Positions 22,900 through 35,372 of a DNA stretch of 64,000 nt are shown here, piece after piece. The DNA lies in assembly GCA_031310005.1 (NCBI GenBank), contig CM062381.1:2480001-2544000 (forward strand). Reading direction: 5' to 3'. The position numbers were made by a program, and so were the translations under genes. Numbering within the stretch: position 1 is the stretch's first letter; each line of letters opens with the position of its first letter. The DNA is from Dactylellina haptotyla (lineage: Eukaryota; Ascomycota; Orbiliomycetes; Orbiliales; Orbiliaceae). The notes under the pieces are model-generated. The model saw only the letters and a list, made by a program, of their open reading frames with translations, was not told the origin of the DNA and made no database searches.

Positions 22900-24947
22900 T
22901 CAAAAGTCAATCAAATTGGTAGACTGATGCTGTTGCTGTTGTGGGTGCTGCTGCTGCTGCTGCTGCTGCCCACCGAATCCTCCATAAGGATTTTGCGCAA
23001 ACCCGTTCATCCCTGCAGGTCCCGTAGCGGCTGGGATTAACCTCTGCTGTCCGAACTGCTGCTGAGGAACCCCGGTGAACTGGGTGCTCAAGAAAGGATT
23101 GTTACCGGTTGCTTGAGCGCCGATGCCTGTTCTACCTGTTCCCGCAGAGTTGATAAAAGTACCGGGAGCCGTGTGCTGCGCCGGGATACGTAAGTTCCCG
23201 ACATTGCCAAAAGTATCTTGCCCTGATTCGTTCCCACCCGCGAGAAGTGCGTTAAGGTGGGCATGTTTTTGATCAGCCGGGTTGAGCTGGGTTTGCTGCT
23301 GTTGGAACCCAGTAGGGAACCCGGTACTCTGGTTTTGTTGCTGGAGCTGCGCCAGCGATGGCTGGGCTGTCCTTTGAGGTGGGATGCTGCTGAGGCCGTT
23401 GCTCTGTGGTGGGGAGGGTGTCGTGAACTGGGCGAATGGGTTGTTGGAACCTGTCGGCATCGGTTTCAGAGCTTCCGGTTGCTGCTGCTGTTGGGGGTTG
23501 TTTCCGTACGGGTTATTATCACTGGGAGCGAGGAACCCGGTGGGTTGCTGGTTGAAACCTTGAGCAGCGAACGGATTTCCGGTACCGAAAGCAGTCTGCT
23601 GTGGCTGAATCGTGTTCTGCGGTTGTATTGTGTTCTGCGGTTGCAGGAACCCTGTTTGCTGTGGTACCTGCGACTCGAACCCAGTTGGCTGTGGGAATTG
23701 GGAATGCGCGTCCCAACCAGTGGCAACAGGGCCTTGAACATAACCCCCGGGTTGTTGACCGAACTGGCTCTGATCAAAGCCTGGTTGAGAGTATACGTTG
23801 GAGAGGAATGCGGTCGTTTGGGGCTGGATAGGGTTGCCAAACAAGTCTGCGTTTTGGCCTTGTTGCCAGTTTCCCTGAGAGAATTGCTGAGTAGGCTGGG
23901 TCTGCGTTGGGGTAGGAGTCGAATCGTCGAAGAGAGAATTTTCATTGGACTGTTCGAGCTCACGTTGACGCTGTTCTTCCTCTTCCTTACTTAATCTGAT
24001 GGCCTTTTCAAGATCATCGTCTTCACCGTCATTGTTGGTACGGGTTCGTTTCTTGGCAGCCTCTTCCTCGGCGAGATTTTTGCTAGCTTCGAGGGCGAGG
24101 CGATACTCTAAGTCATCGTCATCGTTTTTTGCAGGCCGTTGCTGACGACGCCGAGCAGCTTGGTTTGGTTGGTGCGAGCCTTCGGATGAGATGCCCTCGT
24201 CGAGACCAGCAACCCGGGACTTCCAGGACTTCCGATCTTTCCTTTCATTACGGAGACGTTCTTCGTCGAGGATTAGGGAGGTGAGCTCCTTTGCGGCCGT
24301 CCTGACTTTTTTATTTGATTATAGTAAGCGATTAGTTTGGAGCATTGGATAGGAAGGGGGGATTATTTCATAATTTTTCCAGTTATGATATCTTTAGATT
24401 TTTTTCAGGTGGTTTGTGAGCTACATACCATTGAGGCCTTGATCTTTGCCCTCTTCATCAATGTACTGGAACTCGCGAAGGGTTTTGATGATGTAAATGT
24501 TATCCTTGGCCCAGACGACAACGTGAGCCGAGCCCTCGTGGAGGCAATAGTCTAGGACCTTCAGAGCCTTGAGAACATGTCTCCAGTTCTTGCCTTTATC
24601 ATTCAACCTCTTATCTAGCATCTCCATGATCTCAAAGAAGTCGTGATTACTAGCAACTCGAGAGAAAATGAACCAAAAGATCAGCGCAATCCGAAATGGA
24701 TATTCTTCGACGGAATAGGATAAAACTAACGTATCGAACGTCATGCGAGCAAGGTCGCTCATCTCAGCACCTGTGGGACCCCATGGATCGTTACTGGTCG
24801 CTAGAGAGCAAAAAAGCCGCGGGTCAGTAAGCTGGGCGGTAGGCGATCTGATTGAGAGGGGGGTTTTAACTGACCGTTGCGGACCTTGACCTGGACGTTT
24901 GAGTATCCTTTGGTGACATTCTTGACAGTTCTTATGACTTTTGACAT
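22900..24947 (-). CDS. ent1: Epsin (ENTH-domain endocytic adaptor, Ent1/Ent2-like)
   Basis: Epsin bends the plasma membrane and links PI(4,5)P2 and ubiquitinated cargo to clathrin during endocytosis. Exons (complement): 24947..24875, 24800..24731, 24649..24429, 24305..22900 (589 aa). The ENTH domain covers residues 1-150 (SKVIRTVKNVTKGYS, SNDPWGPTG, MEMLDKRLNDKGKNWRHV, LDYCLHEGSAHVV, IYIIKTLREFQYIDEEG, VRTAAKELTSLILDEERL). Two ubiquitin-interacting motifs follow (DDDLEYRLALEASK and DDDLEKAIRLSKEEE). The C-terminal half is Gln/Pro-rich and disordered, with NPF motifs for EH-domain partners (NPFAAQG, NPFAQF, NPFLS). The last residues NLIDF are a clathrin box at the very end, as in yeast epsins. 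A CAG-repeat-encoded Gln run lies just before it. All introns have GT..AG ends; the third exon boundary gives the conserved MTFDTNHDFFEIM. Confidence 0.95.
22949..22970. repeat. CTG/CAG trinucleotide run in epsin
   Basis: A short perfect triplet run that encodes polyglutamine on the minus strand, about ten codons before the clathrin-box stop. It is likely length-variable. Confidence 0.8.
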
Positions 24948-26617
24948 GTTTGCTGACCCGGGTGTGCGCGGTAGGTGATGGGCGGGAGGGCGGGGGATTG
25001 GAAGGGGTGGTTGAGGTGCGGCGGCGGAATGAGGTACGATGAAACGAAGAATCTACCGTCTACCGTTAAGAGCGACCACTTCTCCTCCTTGAATTTTATC
25101 ACGGCGGAGATGGGGGGTGGACTGGTGGCAACAGACGTTGTTGGAGGGTGAGTGAGTGAGAGGGTGTGTGAGATGGTGCGTCTGCGTGGACGACGAGCAG
25201 CAGCAACTCGCGGAAGTTGAGCTACCGAAACAGAACGACCTTGTTTCCACGACGGATATATCCCGGGTGGCGCGATGGGTTCTCCTCTCTCCGTCTCTGT
25301 CTCTGTCTCTTTTCCGGGTTTCACAACAGGACGAACAAGGAAGGGAGGTTTTTGATATGCAACGGCAGATGACGGAGGCGAGCAGCTTGAGAGAGAGAGA
25401 GAGAGAGAAGGGGAAGGGGGTGGTGAGTGTTATAGGGGCAGAGTAGCGGCGGTGGGTGTTGGCCTTGTTGAGGCTGGACGGGCAGGGCACAGAGAGGCAG
25501 CGATGACAGCCGGGCACGCAGGCAGCGATGGTGTTTCTGTTCGGTTCGACAGAGCAAGAGCCAACCAACCAACTAGCCAGCAGAGGAGAGTGACTGACCG
25601 ACCGACCGACTGACTGGTAAGCGGCTATCTGATGAGAGGGAGAAGGGGAGGGAGGCCTGGGCGAGAGAGGGAGGGCGAGGTGGACAAACACCAGCTGAAC
25701 GGCGTTGAGGCGCTGCGATCCTACGACCGGCTTGGATTCGGCCCGTCGGCTTCTGATGAGTGCGGTCCGAACGGCGGGTCTGCCAGTCAATCAATCAATC
25801 AATCGATCGATCTATCAAGACTGATGTGTATCTCTTCGGAAGGTGGACGGGAGGGAATGCATGCCACCGGGGTGTGGATTTGGGGACATCGTGCGGATAT
25901 AAAACCGGTCGTGAAGATGTTCTGCAGCGCTCGAGGGAGGCTCAGCCAACGTCAGCGGGCGAGGCGCATAGCCCGGCGCCCTCCAACCAAGTCGCTGGAA
26001 CCTTTGCTGTGCTCACTTGGCTACTTATCAGCCAGCCGGCCTGCAAACTTGGTGACTTGGGTGATTCGACACAGCGCCGCGCACAGTTTGCAAGTTTGCA
26101 GCGTTTGGTGGAGCGATTAATCGGGGCGGTCAGTTGCTGCCTGCCTGCGGGCCAGTCAGCTGCACGGCTGTCACCACCACCACCACCACCATATCATCGT
26201 TTGCCTCTCCCTCTTCCCTTCCCTCTATTCTCCTCCTCTCCCCCTCTCGAGATCCCCTCCCACCGTCGCCGTGATCCAGACCGTCCATCGACCGTTCATC
26301 GATCTATCCAGCTATCCTCTCTGCTTATCGGCCCATCCACCGCAGGCACGAGGCTCTTCCGCCCTTCTACCCCCACCCTCCCCTCACTCGCCATATATAG
26401 CGCTCCATCTCCAGCGGGTCACACGCATCCTCCTTACTCCCGCACCCCAGTATCATCCAATAATAATAATAATAGTAGTAGTAATAGCAGTAGTAATCCT
26501 CATAGCAATAACGATACCGGTAGTAAGAACGCGAAGAAGAAGAGGAAAGAGGAAGGGCATCAACATCCAATAATCCCACCCGACAGCCGGTCCCCGTCCC
26601 TGGCGCAGAAGTGCTGC
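24948..26617. promoter_or_regulatory. Divergent epsin / WD40-protein promoter region
   Basis: 1.67 kb between divergent starts. Low-complexity tracts include GA repeats near 25390-25409, ATCA repeats near 25789-25805 and CCA repeats near 26170-26190. The plus-strand frame is open upstream of 26618 but has no ATG and reads as low-complexity sequence, so I treat it as leader. Confidence 0.45.
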
Positions 26618-29432
26618 ATGTCTGTGCTCGAGCTCTCCCCTTCACAATGCTCCGCCGATGCTTCGTCCGGTGTCGACGGTAGCCCTCCCTCCACCCGCGG
26701 TCTCGCCGACCCCGTCACCACATCCGCCTCCCGCCTGCTACCCGAGGCCCCCGACACCGATCCAACCGACGAGGCTGCCGCGCTGGATCGCTTACCTCCC
26801 TTGCCGCCCTTGAGGACTGATTGCGAATCCGCCTCGCCATTGTCATCCTCGTCATCCTCTTCCTCCTCTTCCTCCTCTTCCTTTTCATCTTCTTCACTAC
26901 CGAGCCATGTCGACACCTCGTCGCCCTTGGTGTCTGCCATGGACCCTTCATCCTCACCTCGCACGCAAAGTCCGACTTCTTATACACCCAGTAGCAGCGT
27001 CGGTAGCAGTGGTCTGAGCGGCTGGAGCGCGAGGGCTGACCACAATAATTTACCATCTGAAGAAAACGAGGCAGTGGGAATCTGGCAGCAGCAAACCTCA
27101 GCTCAACCTGTAGCAATACACTCTTCTGATGGTTCTCAACCCAGCTCTCTCGATGACTCCAATGCCAGCGCCACTGGAATTAGTCAACAGGGAACCTTGT
27201 CATCGACTGCCACTTCGACGGTAGCAGAGAACGTAGAATGGCACACTATCATCTCCCACGATCAATCGTCATCTCAAGATAGCCATCTCGGCCATATGAG
27301 CTCTACTCCTTCTTCTGCTGCTTCTTCTTCTTCTTCTTTTCCCCCCCCCTCTGCCACGCAGGCGGCCTTGCAGTCTACAACAAATACCTACGATGTTTCC
27401 GTAGATTCTGCATACGAGGATACCGACCTCTCCTCTGACGAAGACCACACTCCCAATATCCATGACGGAGAGAACATAATACAGGCGTATCTTGAAAATG
27501 CGGCCTCCGTTCAACTCACGAACCTCTACGTATCGGAAAATCCCGAGCATCCCTCTGCTGCAACTCCAGTGACAGTCGTTCCATCCCAGCAGCAGCAACA
27601 GCTAGCCGCAATGATCGAATCCCCCCCCGGCGAATTATCATTCGAGCTATTTGAAGGAGGTACAGATCTTCTGGCTGATTTTGACCTTGATTCATACCTT
27701 CCGCAACCTGACCTAATGGACTTGGACAACACTGCCTTCAACCCCACCGTCTCGCCTGAAAACATTCCCACAATTAACACCCTCCCCCAAATTCTCTTCC
27801 CACCGCCACCTCATATCCAACCCATTCCCCAGCAGTGGCTCACAAACCATCCGAATCTCCCCTTCGGCATCTTTCAGGGCAACGGTAATGGTTTCTTCCC
27901 GTTCACCACAACTATCGATGATGACTCACCGGAATGGCCTGGCCCCCAATTCCATGTCGAATACGAAAGAAACCTCTCCTTCCTAGACTTCTGCAAGATG
28001 CTCTCGATGAAATACCGACAAGATTCAAGCAGCAACAGCGAGTGCAAAATCAACCCCGACTTTATCGAGATCCTCAACTTCCATCTACCCCAGGAGCTCA
28101 ACCGTAGCGATGTTGACGAATACCGTCCCGACTACCAGGGAATACCCTGGCGGGAGCTTGACATGGAAAGACACAGGTTCAGGTTGCTAAGGAATAGAAA
28201 GTACTCCAATTATGCAAATATGAAGCCGTATCCCGAGCCCCATAGGGTGAGTTTGATGTGCCCCCTCACACCAATTCTGACACTACAAGCGGAAGCTAAG
28301 ACGTATATATTATATCTTCACCATCCAGATACCGCAATTCCTACCCATTCGAGAGAACTACTTTCGGTTCCGCAAGACTTGCAATACCGTTGACGTAAAA
28401 TTCTCACACTTTCAGCTCCGCAATGTCATTTCTTCCGTATCAAAGAATGATGTCTTTTACACTGGTGATTCAACCGTTATGCGGATCAACCCTCACACCA
28501 GCGAAACCGATACCGTCATGGATCTTCGAAAACCCTGCTCTGGCGATCCGATAAAGATAACTACCCTTGCCTCCGATCACGGTGTCATCATCGCGGGTGG
28601 GTTTTACGGCGAGTATGCCATGAAATCTTTGGACTCTCCTCTCTCTTCGAAACCGGTAGAAGGACTGGTAACTACGGATAGTAATGGGATCACAAATCAT
28701 GTCCACTTCTACAAACCACGAACGACGGGGACGCCGAGGGCGGTGTTCTCTTCAAATGACGAGAAACTTCGAATTCTGGATTGTTATTCGAACAAGCTCG
28801 TTGCCGAATACAAGCTGCCGTGGGCCATTAACTGCTCGGACACATCACCAGACGGTAGACTACGGGTGATTGTCGGTGACGCGAAAGAGGTCGTGATACA
28901 GGGCACGGATGACGGTGAGACGATCCACAAGCTGCCAGGCCACCTAGACTACGGATTTGCTTGCGCATGGTCAGACGACGGGCATACAATTGCAACAGGG
29001 AACCAGGACATGATGGTCCGGGTTTACGATGCTAGGAATTTCAAGAAGGAAGTTGCAGTTTTGGATGCTGATATCGCGGGTGCGAGATCGCTACGGTTCA
29101 CGCCTGTGGGGAGCGGGCCGAGGGTGCTCGCTTTCGCTGAGCCTGCGGACATGGTTTCGATCGTGGATGCGGTCACCTGGGAGACGAGGCAGCGGATCGA
29201 TTTCTTTGGTGAGATTGCTGGCATCAGCTTCTCGCCCGACGGCAGGGAGTTTTACATCGCCAATTCAGACAAGACTGTGGGTGGGTTGATGCAATTTGAT
29301 CGATGGAAGAATGGGCTTCCGGGATATTCTGACGACGAAGTGGAGAGACGAGACGAGGATTCGGAGACGCCGCTTTCGAGGCGAAGAATGAGAATGCGGG
29401 ATGTTAATCTGGACTATTTGGGTATCATCTAA
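26618..29432 (+). CDS. Ser-rich WD40-repeat protein of unknown role
   Basis: Exons are 26618..28246 and 28329..29432 (donor GTGAGT, acceptor CATCCAG), giving 910 aa. The first half is low complexity, with polyserine encoded by TCC/TCT runs and Pro/Gln-rich parts. A conserved fungal block starts near residue 430 (PEWPGPQFHVEYERN, DFCKMLSMKYRQ). It continues across the intron as FLPIRENYFRFRKTCN and FSHFQLRNVISSVSKNDVFY, followed by WD40 blades to about residue 880 (SSNDEKLRILDCYSNK, CAWSDDGHTIATGNQDMMVRVYD, GISFSPDGREFYIANSD). The repeats should form one beta-propeller, so a scaffold role is likely, but the partner is unknown. I recognise the family as widespread in filamentous fungi without a named function. 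The start is the first ATG of the open frame; later ATGs such as 26939 are possible. Confidence 0.8.
26837..26893 (+). repeat. TCC/TCT polyserine-coding tract
   Basis: A nearly pure pyrimidine triplet run encoding consecutive Ser (with one Phe) in the WD40 protein N-terminus. A second, shorter tract lies at about 27308-27340. Such tracts are prone to slippage. Confidence 0.7.
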
Positions 29433-29692
29433 AGGACCGGTGAGCTTGATAATGATGGTACTAGGTATTTGTCGTGGGGGTTCCTTGTAATTAATTGTAC
29501 ACTTTTTTTACTTTTTGTTCTTAAAAAAAAAAACTCCTTTGGATAATCGGTTGGAAGGAGGGGTTAGGCATGGAGGTATTGATTTTGATTTCGATTTTTG
29601 TTTTGGGGGTAGTGCGGGGGTTTCTCTTTTCCACGAATTTGTTACGAGCATGGACATTCATTTCTTCTGGGGTTTTGCGCCTTTTCCAGCAG

Positions 29693-29724
29693 TTTTTTTT
29701 TTTTTTTTTTTTGGGGGGGGGGGG
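29693..29724. repeat. T20 tract followed by G12
   Basis: An uninterrupted T run directly followed by a G run, 260 bp past the WD40-protein stop. It has the same polarity as the tract at 10128-10160. Confidence 0.9.
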
Positions 29725-30843
29725 ACACTGGAGAAATCTTTACCGGATGTCTTTTCTGGATATCTTTCGATTTTATGCACCTGCCAATAATGGTAGTTCT
29801 CTTCATACATAGTGTTCATGTTGTCACAAGTCTGCACACATATCAAATTGGGCATTTGTTCGAAAACAAAAGGGGGAAAAAATAAACTCTCTTTAAAAAG
29901 AAAGAAAAAGAAAGAGTAAAGCCATTGGTTCTTTCCTAGGGGAATCGAGTCTCCGATTGCCAATCGCTGATACCAAAAACCAGCTCTCTGATTTGAACTA
30001 GCCGAACGGAGCAGGCAGACGAGTATCGGCTTTTTCGCTTCTGATGGAGTTCAAAACTTAGAGCGTACAACCTCGTCAAAAGTCACACAAAATGTGCTAT
30101 TGGGGGAGCAAGCACCCACGCACGGGGCGGAGAAAGCAGAGGGATGTTTGTGTACCGTAAGTGGCCTGCGCTTTTGGTAGTTCACCAGACCAGCGCGAAA
30201 CTATGCGATCTGTAGCTTGCCCAGCCTCCGGCTACTTGGGAGTTCGTTAAGCAAACGGATGAGAAAGATATGTGGCGCATTCTTATATATAATTTTGATA
30301 CTGGAATTTTTATTTTCAAAAAATATGACCAAACAGTTCGTCGCTCAGAATTCCATAGGGACGTCATTGAGCATTGGCTCTCAGCTTTTTTGGCTCCAAC
30401 AGGGGTCTTGCTGCATCAATGTCGTCCAACTGGGAAGGATAGGGCGCGACAAAATGTCTCCATCCGAACAGCACGGCAACAAGACGCATGGGAAAAAAGG
30501 GGTGTCGTATTTCAAAAGGGCCGCGTAGCCAAGAGAGACAAAGAATTACTCAACTGTTCGTCAGGCACATCGCAAGAGAGGCTAGCTGAACAGGAGGCTA
30601 AAACCGCAAAAACTGGGGCATTAGCTTACCCTTTCTCTGCCTTCTAATACTCTGCCTTCTCCTACTCCTCGGTTTTTGAGTTTTTGTTCGGATCTCGGAA
30701 ATTGGTTTGCAATCTAGGAGGTTACGTCCACGGAAGCGAACAGAGAGCCCTCCTAAAGAGAATAGAACAAAGGGGGAGTTGACGTTGCGAGCTGCGTTCG
30801 GAAACGTTCATCTGCGATTTAAGAGGCTCGGGTTCACAATGCA

Positions 30844-30873
30844 GGAAGGAAGGAAGGAAGGAAGGAAGGAAGG
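30844..30873. repeat. (GGAA)n microsatellite
   Basis: About seven tandem GGAA units in intergenic DNA. Confidence 0.9.
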
Positions 30874-32578
30874 TGCAGGTGTCTTGAACAACGATGGCGA
30901 CAGCGACAGAGCGTTTGGCTTTGGAGGCGAACTTTGTGCGCCCTTGCATGACTATTCCTCTATTGGTTGCGGGTATTGGCAAGTCGAAAGGAAAGGCTAG
31001 AGCACCTGCATGATGCTGTTTCCCTGCGGCGTGGTAGACTGTAGACTCGGCGTCGCACACCGCATCGAAAGTTTTAATGACCGGGTTGGAGCACGCCGAA
31101 TCATCGTGAACAACTGCAATGCGCACCCCCTGACCCAAAGAAGCCTTGATGGAATTGTCGGACTCGCGATTGAAGAAAGCGAGAGATAAAAATTCCAGTT
31201 GAGGCGCAGATTGCTTTTTCGGCATGTGTGCTGGGTTCGGTACATGTATGAAATATTTAGGTGTGGTTAATTTCGTTCAGGACCTTCCCAAGTCGACTTT
31301 CAAAACCTCGCTCATCTCGCTGAGGCTTGCCCGGCAATTGGCATTGATTGGGCCAGTCGGGAGCGACCATGTCCTTTACCCGCGCTTTACCTCTCCGGGG
31401 AGGGAAGAGCGTTGTGCCAGCGTTGCCAGCACTGGTTTCTTATTTGTTCACCACCAGTTTTAAAATTGGGAAGTCAACAAGACTGGCAGATGGTAGAGAA
31501 GGGGAAAGTTTGAAAGTTGAAAATTAAAATAAAAGATAGAAGATAGAAAAATACCCCATGCACATGTGAGCAGGTCTTTGGAATGGTGCCTTGCATTGGT
31601 TGACATGAGGTCTACGGATAGGGAAGACCGTGATTAGGAGATTGAGAGCGAGAAAGAGGGAGGGAGAGAGGTGTAGAAGGAACCATTATCATTGTGCGGG
31701 TGTGTAAAGTTGGAAAAGGGTGGTGATAGCAATATAATTAGCAAGATGGCTAATTTGGGCAAAGAGGGACGCTCACCCACGTCCTGCACATGCGCACTCT
31801 GGATGCGAGATGCCTCTGAGAGCATGCTGGCGACGAGAGAGGAGCAATTCCATAAGGCATGCCCGGCCTCCTGAGGGCAAGACAGGAAACGGAAACAAGA
31901 CATCGTCCTTTTTTTTTTTTTTTTTTTTTCGGCCTCTGAGGAAGAAAGAAACAAGGGAAGAAAGAGGCCCTGGGGACATGGGGGCTTGCCAGGCTTGGGT
32001 TTGCATGCCACGGCCATGTCCATACCCCGTTCAAGAATCAATCGAATCAAAGCAGGACCAAGTCCATGCTCAGGCTGGCTCAGAATTTAGTGTCGTTTCC
32101 TGTTCGGTGCATATTATATTTTAATATTACACTTGCCTGGTGCGCTTGGGAAAGGGGTACATGCAGCAATCTCAGATTCGGTGTGGACTCTGCTTTATAT
32201 TAGTCCCTCCTCCTTTCCTGCCGGTTTATTTCTTTCCCTTCTTTCCCACCTTTCTTCCATCCTTCCTGATGAACGTATAGGAACCGCTTTTTCGCGATAC
32301 CTCTCGACGCTCCTTCCCTGCTGTTTTTCCTGTTTCCGTAGACACGCCAGCTTCACTCCTTCAGCGGCTGTTCGATTCGTTCTATTCCAATCCGACCCAC
32401 GATAATATTCGTCTTGTTCTTTCCTTCAGTCTCGACGAAGGAAAAAATAAAAAAAGTCCTCTCTCACACCCCTTTTTTAAAAAACACTCGATTCTCCACG
32501 GAGATCCTTAATTTCTAGTCTTATTATCACTTGTTCAATTCTTTCTTCGAAAGAGAAGGCGAAAGCAAACCAGGCATC

Positions 32579-34750
32579 ATGAGAACTGTCGCTGTAGCCC
32601 TCGCGGCTTCCGCTCTCCTTATGGGAGCAGAGGCCGGCTCGTTGCTCCGTCGACATGCCCACCACAATCTCCACAAGAGGAACTATGGATACGAAGCCCC
32701 GGCGGCGCAAGATACCGAGACTTGCAAGATCGTTACCTACACCACTTGGGTCGACTACACTCGTAAGTCGACAGCCCTTTTGTTTGTTCTGCCCCCAATT
32801 GATATGATGTCGCCATGCGCGCTCGGGTTGGTTGGGCGGTTGTGCAACGCACGCAACAACACGTTCCGCAAGCCACGCGCATCGCGACGGCGCTTCCACA
32901 TTTATATCGTCCAGTTGTTATATATTTATATAAACATGTAATTATAACTCTGGGAGGTATACAATGCGGACAACCTCGCCGACACTCTTACTCCCGCCCC
33001 CAGTCGACTACAATACAGTAGTAGTAGGATGATGATGGCGCTAACGGAAACATGTATTGCGCACAGCTCCCAAGCCAACGTACGATCACACCGAATACGT
33101 CAAGTCCACGGTCACCGTCGTCCCCACCCCTCTCACCACCGTGCCGTACTCCTGCTCGGTGCCCGTCCCCACTCCTGAGGTCACCACCTGCGAGACCACA
33201 GGCACCTACACTTTCCCGGCCAAGACCATCACCTTGACCAACACCGAGTACGTCTGTGTTCCAACTACCACCGTCCTCCCTCCCGGAACCCACACATATG
33301 GCGTTCACACCAAGACCATCACCGAGACTCTCAAAACGGTTACCTGCCCATACGCCTCCATCTACACATCCGGAACCGCCGTCTACACTACTCTCACCAG
33401 CACCGTCTTCGAGTGTCCAACCCCTGGAACCTACACCTACGGTGGCGCCTCCACTACCGTCACTAAGACCTGCACTGTAACCTACCCAACCGTTGCTACC
33501 TACACTCCAGGAACATACGTTCACCCTGTTAGCACCGTCACCGTCACCGTCCCTCAATATGTCTACACTTGCCCGTACGCTGCTTTCACTCCAACCACCA
33601 CTCCAGTGAAGCCAACCTACGTTCCCAAGCCGGAGACATATGTCGCTCCACCACCAGTCTACACTTCTGAGACCAAGCCAGCTCCTAAGCCAACCACCGA
33701 GGTCCCAGTCTATGTCGCCCCGACTACCTCCAAGAAGCCCGCCCCAGTCCCAACTTACAGCGGACCAATCGACTACAATAATGTCGGAGCCGGAAGACAA
33801 TGGTGCATTACCTACACTCAATACAACAATGACAAGTCTTGCAAGACCCGCGACGCCATCTTCACTGATCTCGCCGAGGTTGCCGCCAAGGGCTTCCGAA
33901 CCATCCGTGTCTACGCCCCTGATTGCGATGCTCTCCAACACATCACCGATGCCTGCGACAAGTACAAGTTGAAGATTGTTATGGGTGTCTTCATCCGCAA
34001 GAACGGCTACTCTTATGATGTTCAGGATGTTTACGATCAGGTCAACAAGCTTATTGTCTGGGGACGATGGGATATCACCGAGCTTATTGTCATCGGTAAC
34101 GAGTCTGTCTGGGGTGGAATCATCTCTTCCTCTGACCTCGTTGCTCTCATTGGAGACTGCAAGGGCAAGTTGAAGGCTGCCGGATACCCAGGAAAGGTTA
34201 CCACTTCTGAGGTCGTCTCCTCTCTTGAAGCCAACCCAGGTCTCTGCACTGTTATCGATGTCATTGCCGTTAACATCCAGCCATATTTCAACGGTGGATA
34301 CGCTGCTGATGCCGGTAAATTTGTCAAGCAACAGATGGATCAAGCCAAGGGTGAGTAGTTACTAATCTTGCCTTTTTTTTCTTTCTTTTTCTTTCTTTTC
34401 GAGTTTAGCGTCGTACTAACGAATAAATCAGCTGTCTGCAACAAGGAGACTTTCTGTTTGGAAGCCGGATGGCCATCTGGTGGGTCGCCTATCAATAATG
34501 CCGTTGCAAGCTACGACGATCAGGCCGCCGCCATCCGATCCATCTACGCTGTCGATGATGGTCACATCTCTTACTTCAGCACATAGTACGTATACATCTT
34601 TAAACAAGCCATATACATATTTTATTCCTCAGTTTACTAACATGCTTGTCCCTTTACAGCGATGATCTCTGGAAGGATGCTGCCATGAACGGTGGTGTCG
34701 AAACCCACTTCGGCTGTGCCAAGCTCTTCCCAATGGGATCGAGTTATTAA
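32579..34750 (+). CDS. btgE: btgE-like secreted GH17 beta-glucosidase / cell-wall glucanase
   Basis: Glycoside hydrolase family 17 protein of the BtgE/Scw11 type that acts on beta-1,3-glucan in the cell wall. Exons are 32579..32762, 33067..34350, 34432..34585 and 34660..34750 (570 aa). A signal peptide covers residues 1-19 (MRTVAVALAASALLMGAEAG), followed by a dibasic HKR site near residue 33 that looks like a Kex2 cleavage point. Residues 65-295 are Thr/Pro/Tyr-rich with repeated TYT, TVTVP and Cys-containing units, expected to be O-glycosylated and wall-associated. The GH17 barrel starts near residue 303. The acid/base is Glu407 (VIGNES) and the nucleophile is Glu500 (CLEAGWPSGG). The nucleophile lies in the short third exon. 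It ends in GSSY with no GPI signal. The first intron is long (304 bp) for this window. Codon use is strongly biased to C-ending codons, suggesting high expression. Confidence 0.93.
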
Positions 34751-35372
34751 ATTAAACTGAAGTGATGCCAATTTAGCCAGCCGTGTTTCGTTTCCTTTGT
34801 CCTTGAACCCCTCTGTACAGTATGCCAAAGCCATGAGTTAGGGAATGTATAAATCCATCTGCTTCTAATTCAACCATTCTCTTTCGATTCATCTTCCACT
34901 CCCTCCCCTTTCTTTTCTCATAATATTTCTTTTCCTTTTCCTATGTAGAGCGTGATAAATGTTTCCTTTGTCAATCTGTAAGCCGGCGCCTTTGATGTAG
35001 ACTTTTCCTTGCGACAACAGACCAGCGGGTGACCAGTGACCGTGTTATATTTCCTTTGTTGCAAACCGACGTTGGTGTGAAATAGAAAAAGCCCATAAGA
35101 TAGCGTAGACGATGCTATCGACAATATAATATTTAATCACTGATTTGCTAACATCCCCTTCTGCTGCACTGTGAAATACACATCCATCTCAATTATCCGG
35201 TGTGCGGTGTGCGGTGTGATCATGATCATGATAGGAGCTTGTGTGTTGCCCACGTTGTACGTGTCCGTTTTTGGGAGCGAACAACAAGCTTGAGCTTCGA
35301 AGACGGCCCTCCCTTACACAGCGCTTGGAGAGTGAAACCCCTCTCATAACTCAGAATCACTCGTCCTTCGCA
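34751..35372. other. Intergenic region btgE - dynamitin
   Basis: No gene seen. It contains a 7-bp tandem repeat (GGTGTGC, 35200-35218) that runs directly into a GATCATGATCATGAT palindromic repeat (35218-35232). Confidence 0.5.

Larger units (their letters stand above)
29433..32578. other. Intergenic region WD40 protein - btgE
   Basis: 3.1 kb without a supported gene. It contains T20 followed by G12 (29693-29724), a GGAA tetranucleotide repeat (30844-30873) and T21 (31909-31929). The final 400 bp are pyrimidine-rich and probably form the btgE promoter and leader. Frames at 30270-30647 and 30722-31225 show no family resemblance. Confidence 0.4.

Noticed and set aside
25760-26617. Upstream continuation of the WD40-protein reading frame
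   Set aside because: The frame is open but contains no ATG before 26618, and its sequence is repeat-derived (SINQSIDRSI, PPPPPYH).
32988-34343. 451-codon open frame on the minus strand
   Set aside because: It is fully antisense to the conserved GH17 gene. Its composition (Gly/Val/Asp/Trp-rich) mirrors the Thr/Pro-rich sense codons, and it has no family resemblance.
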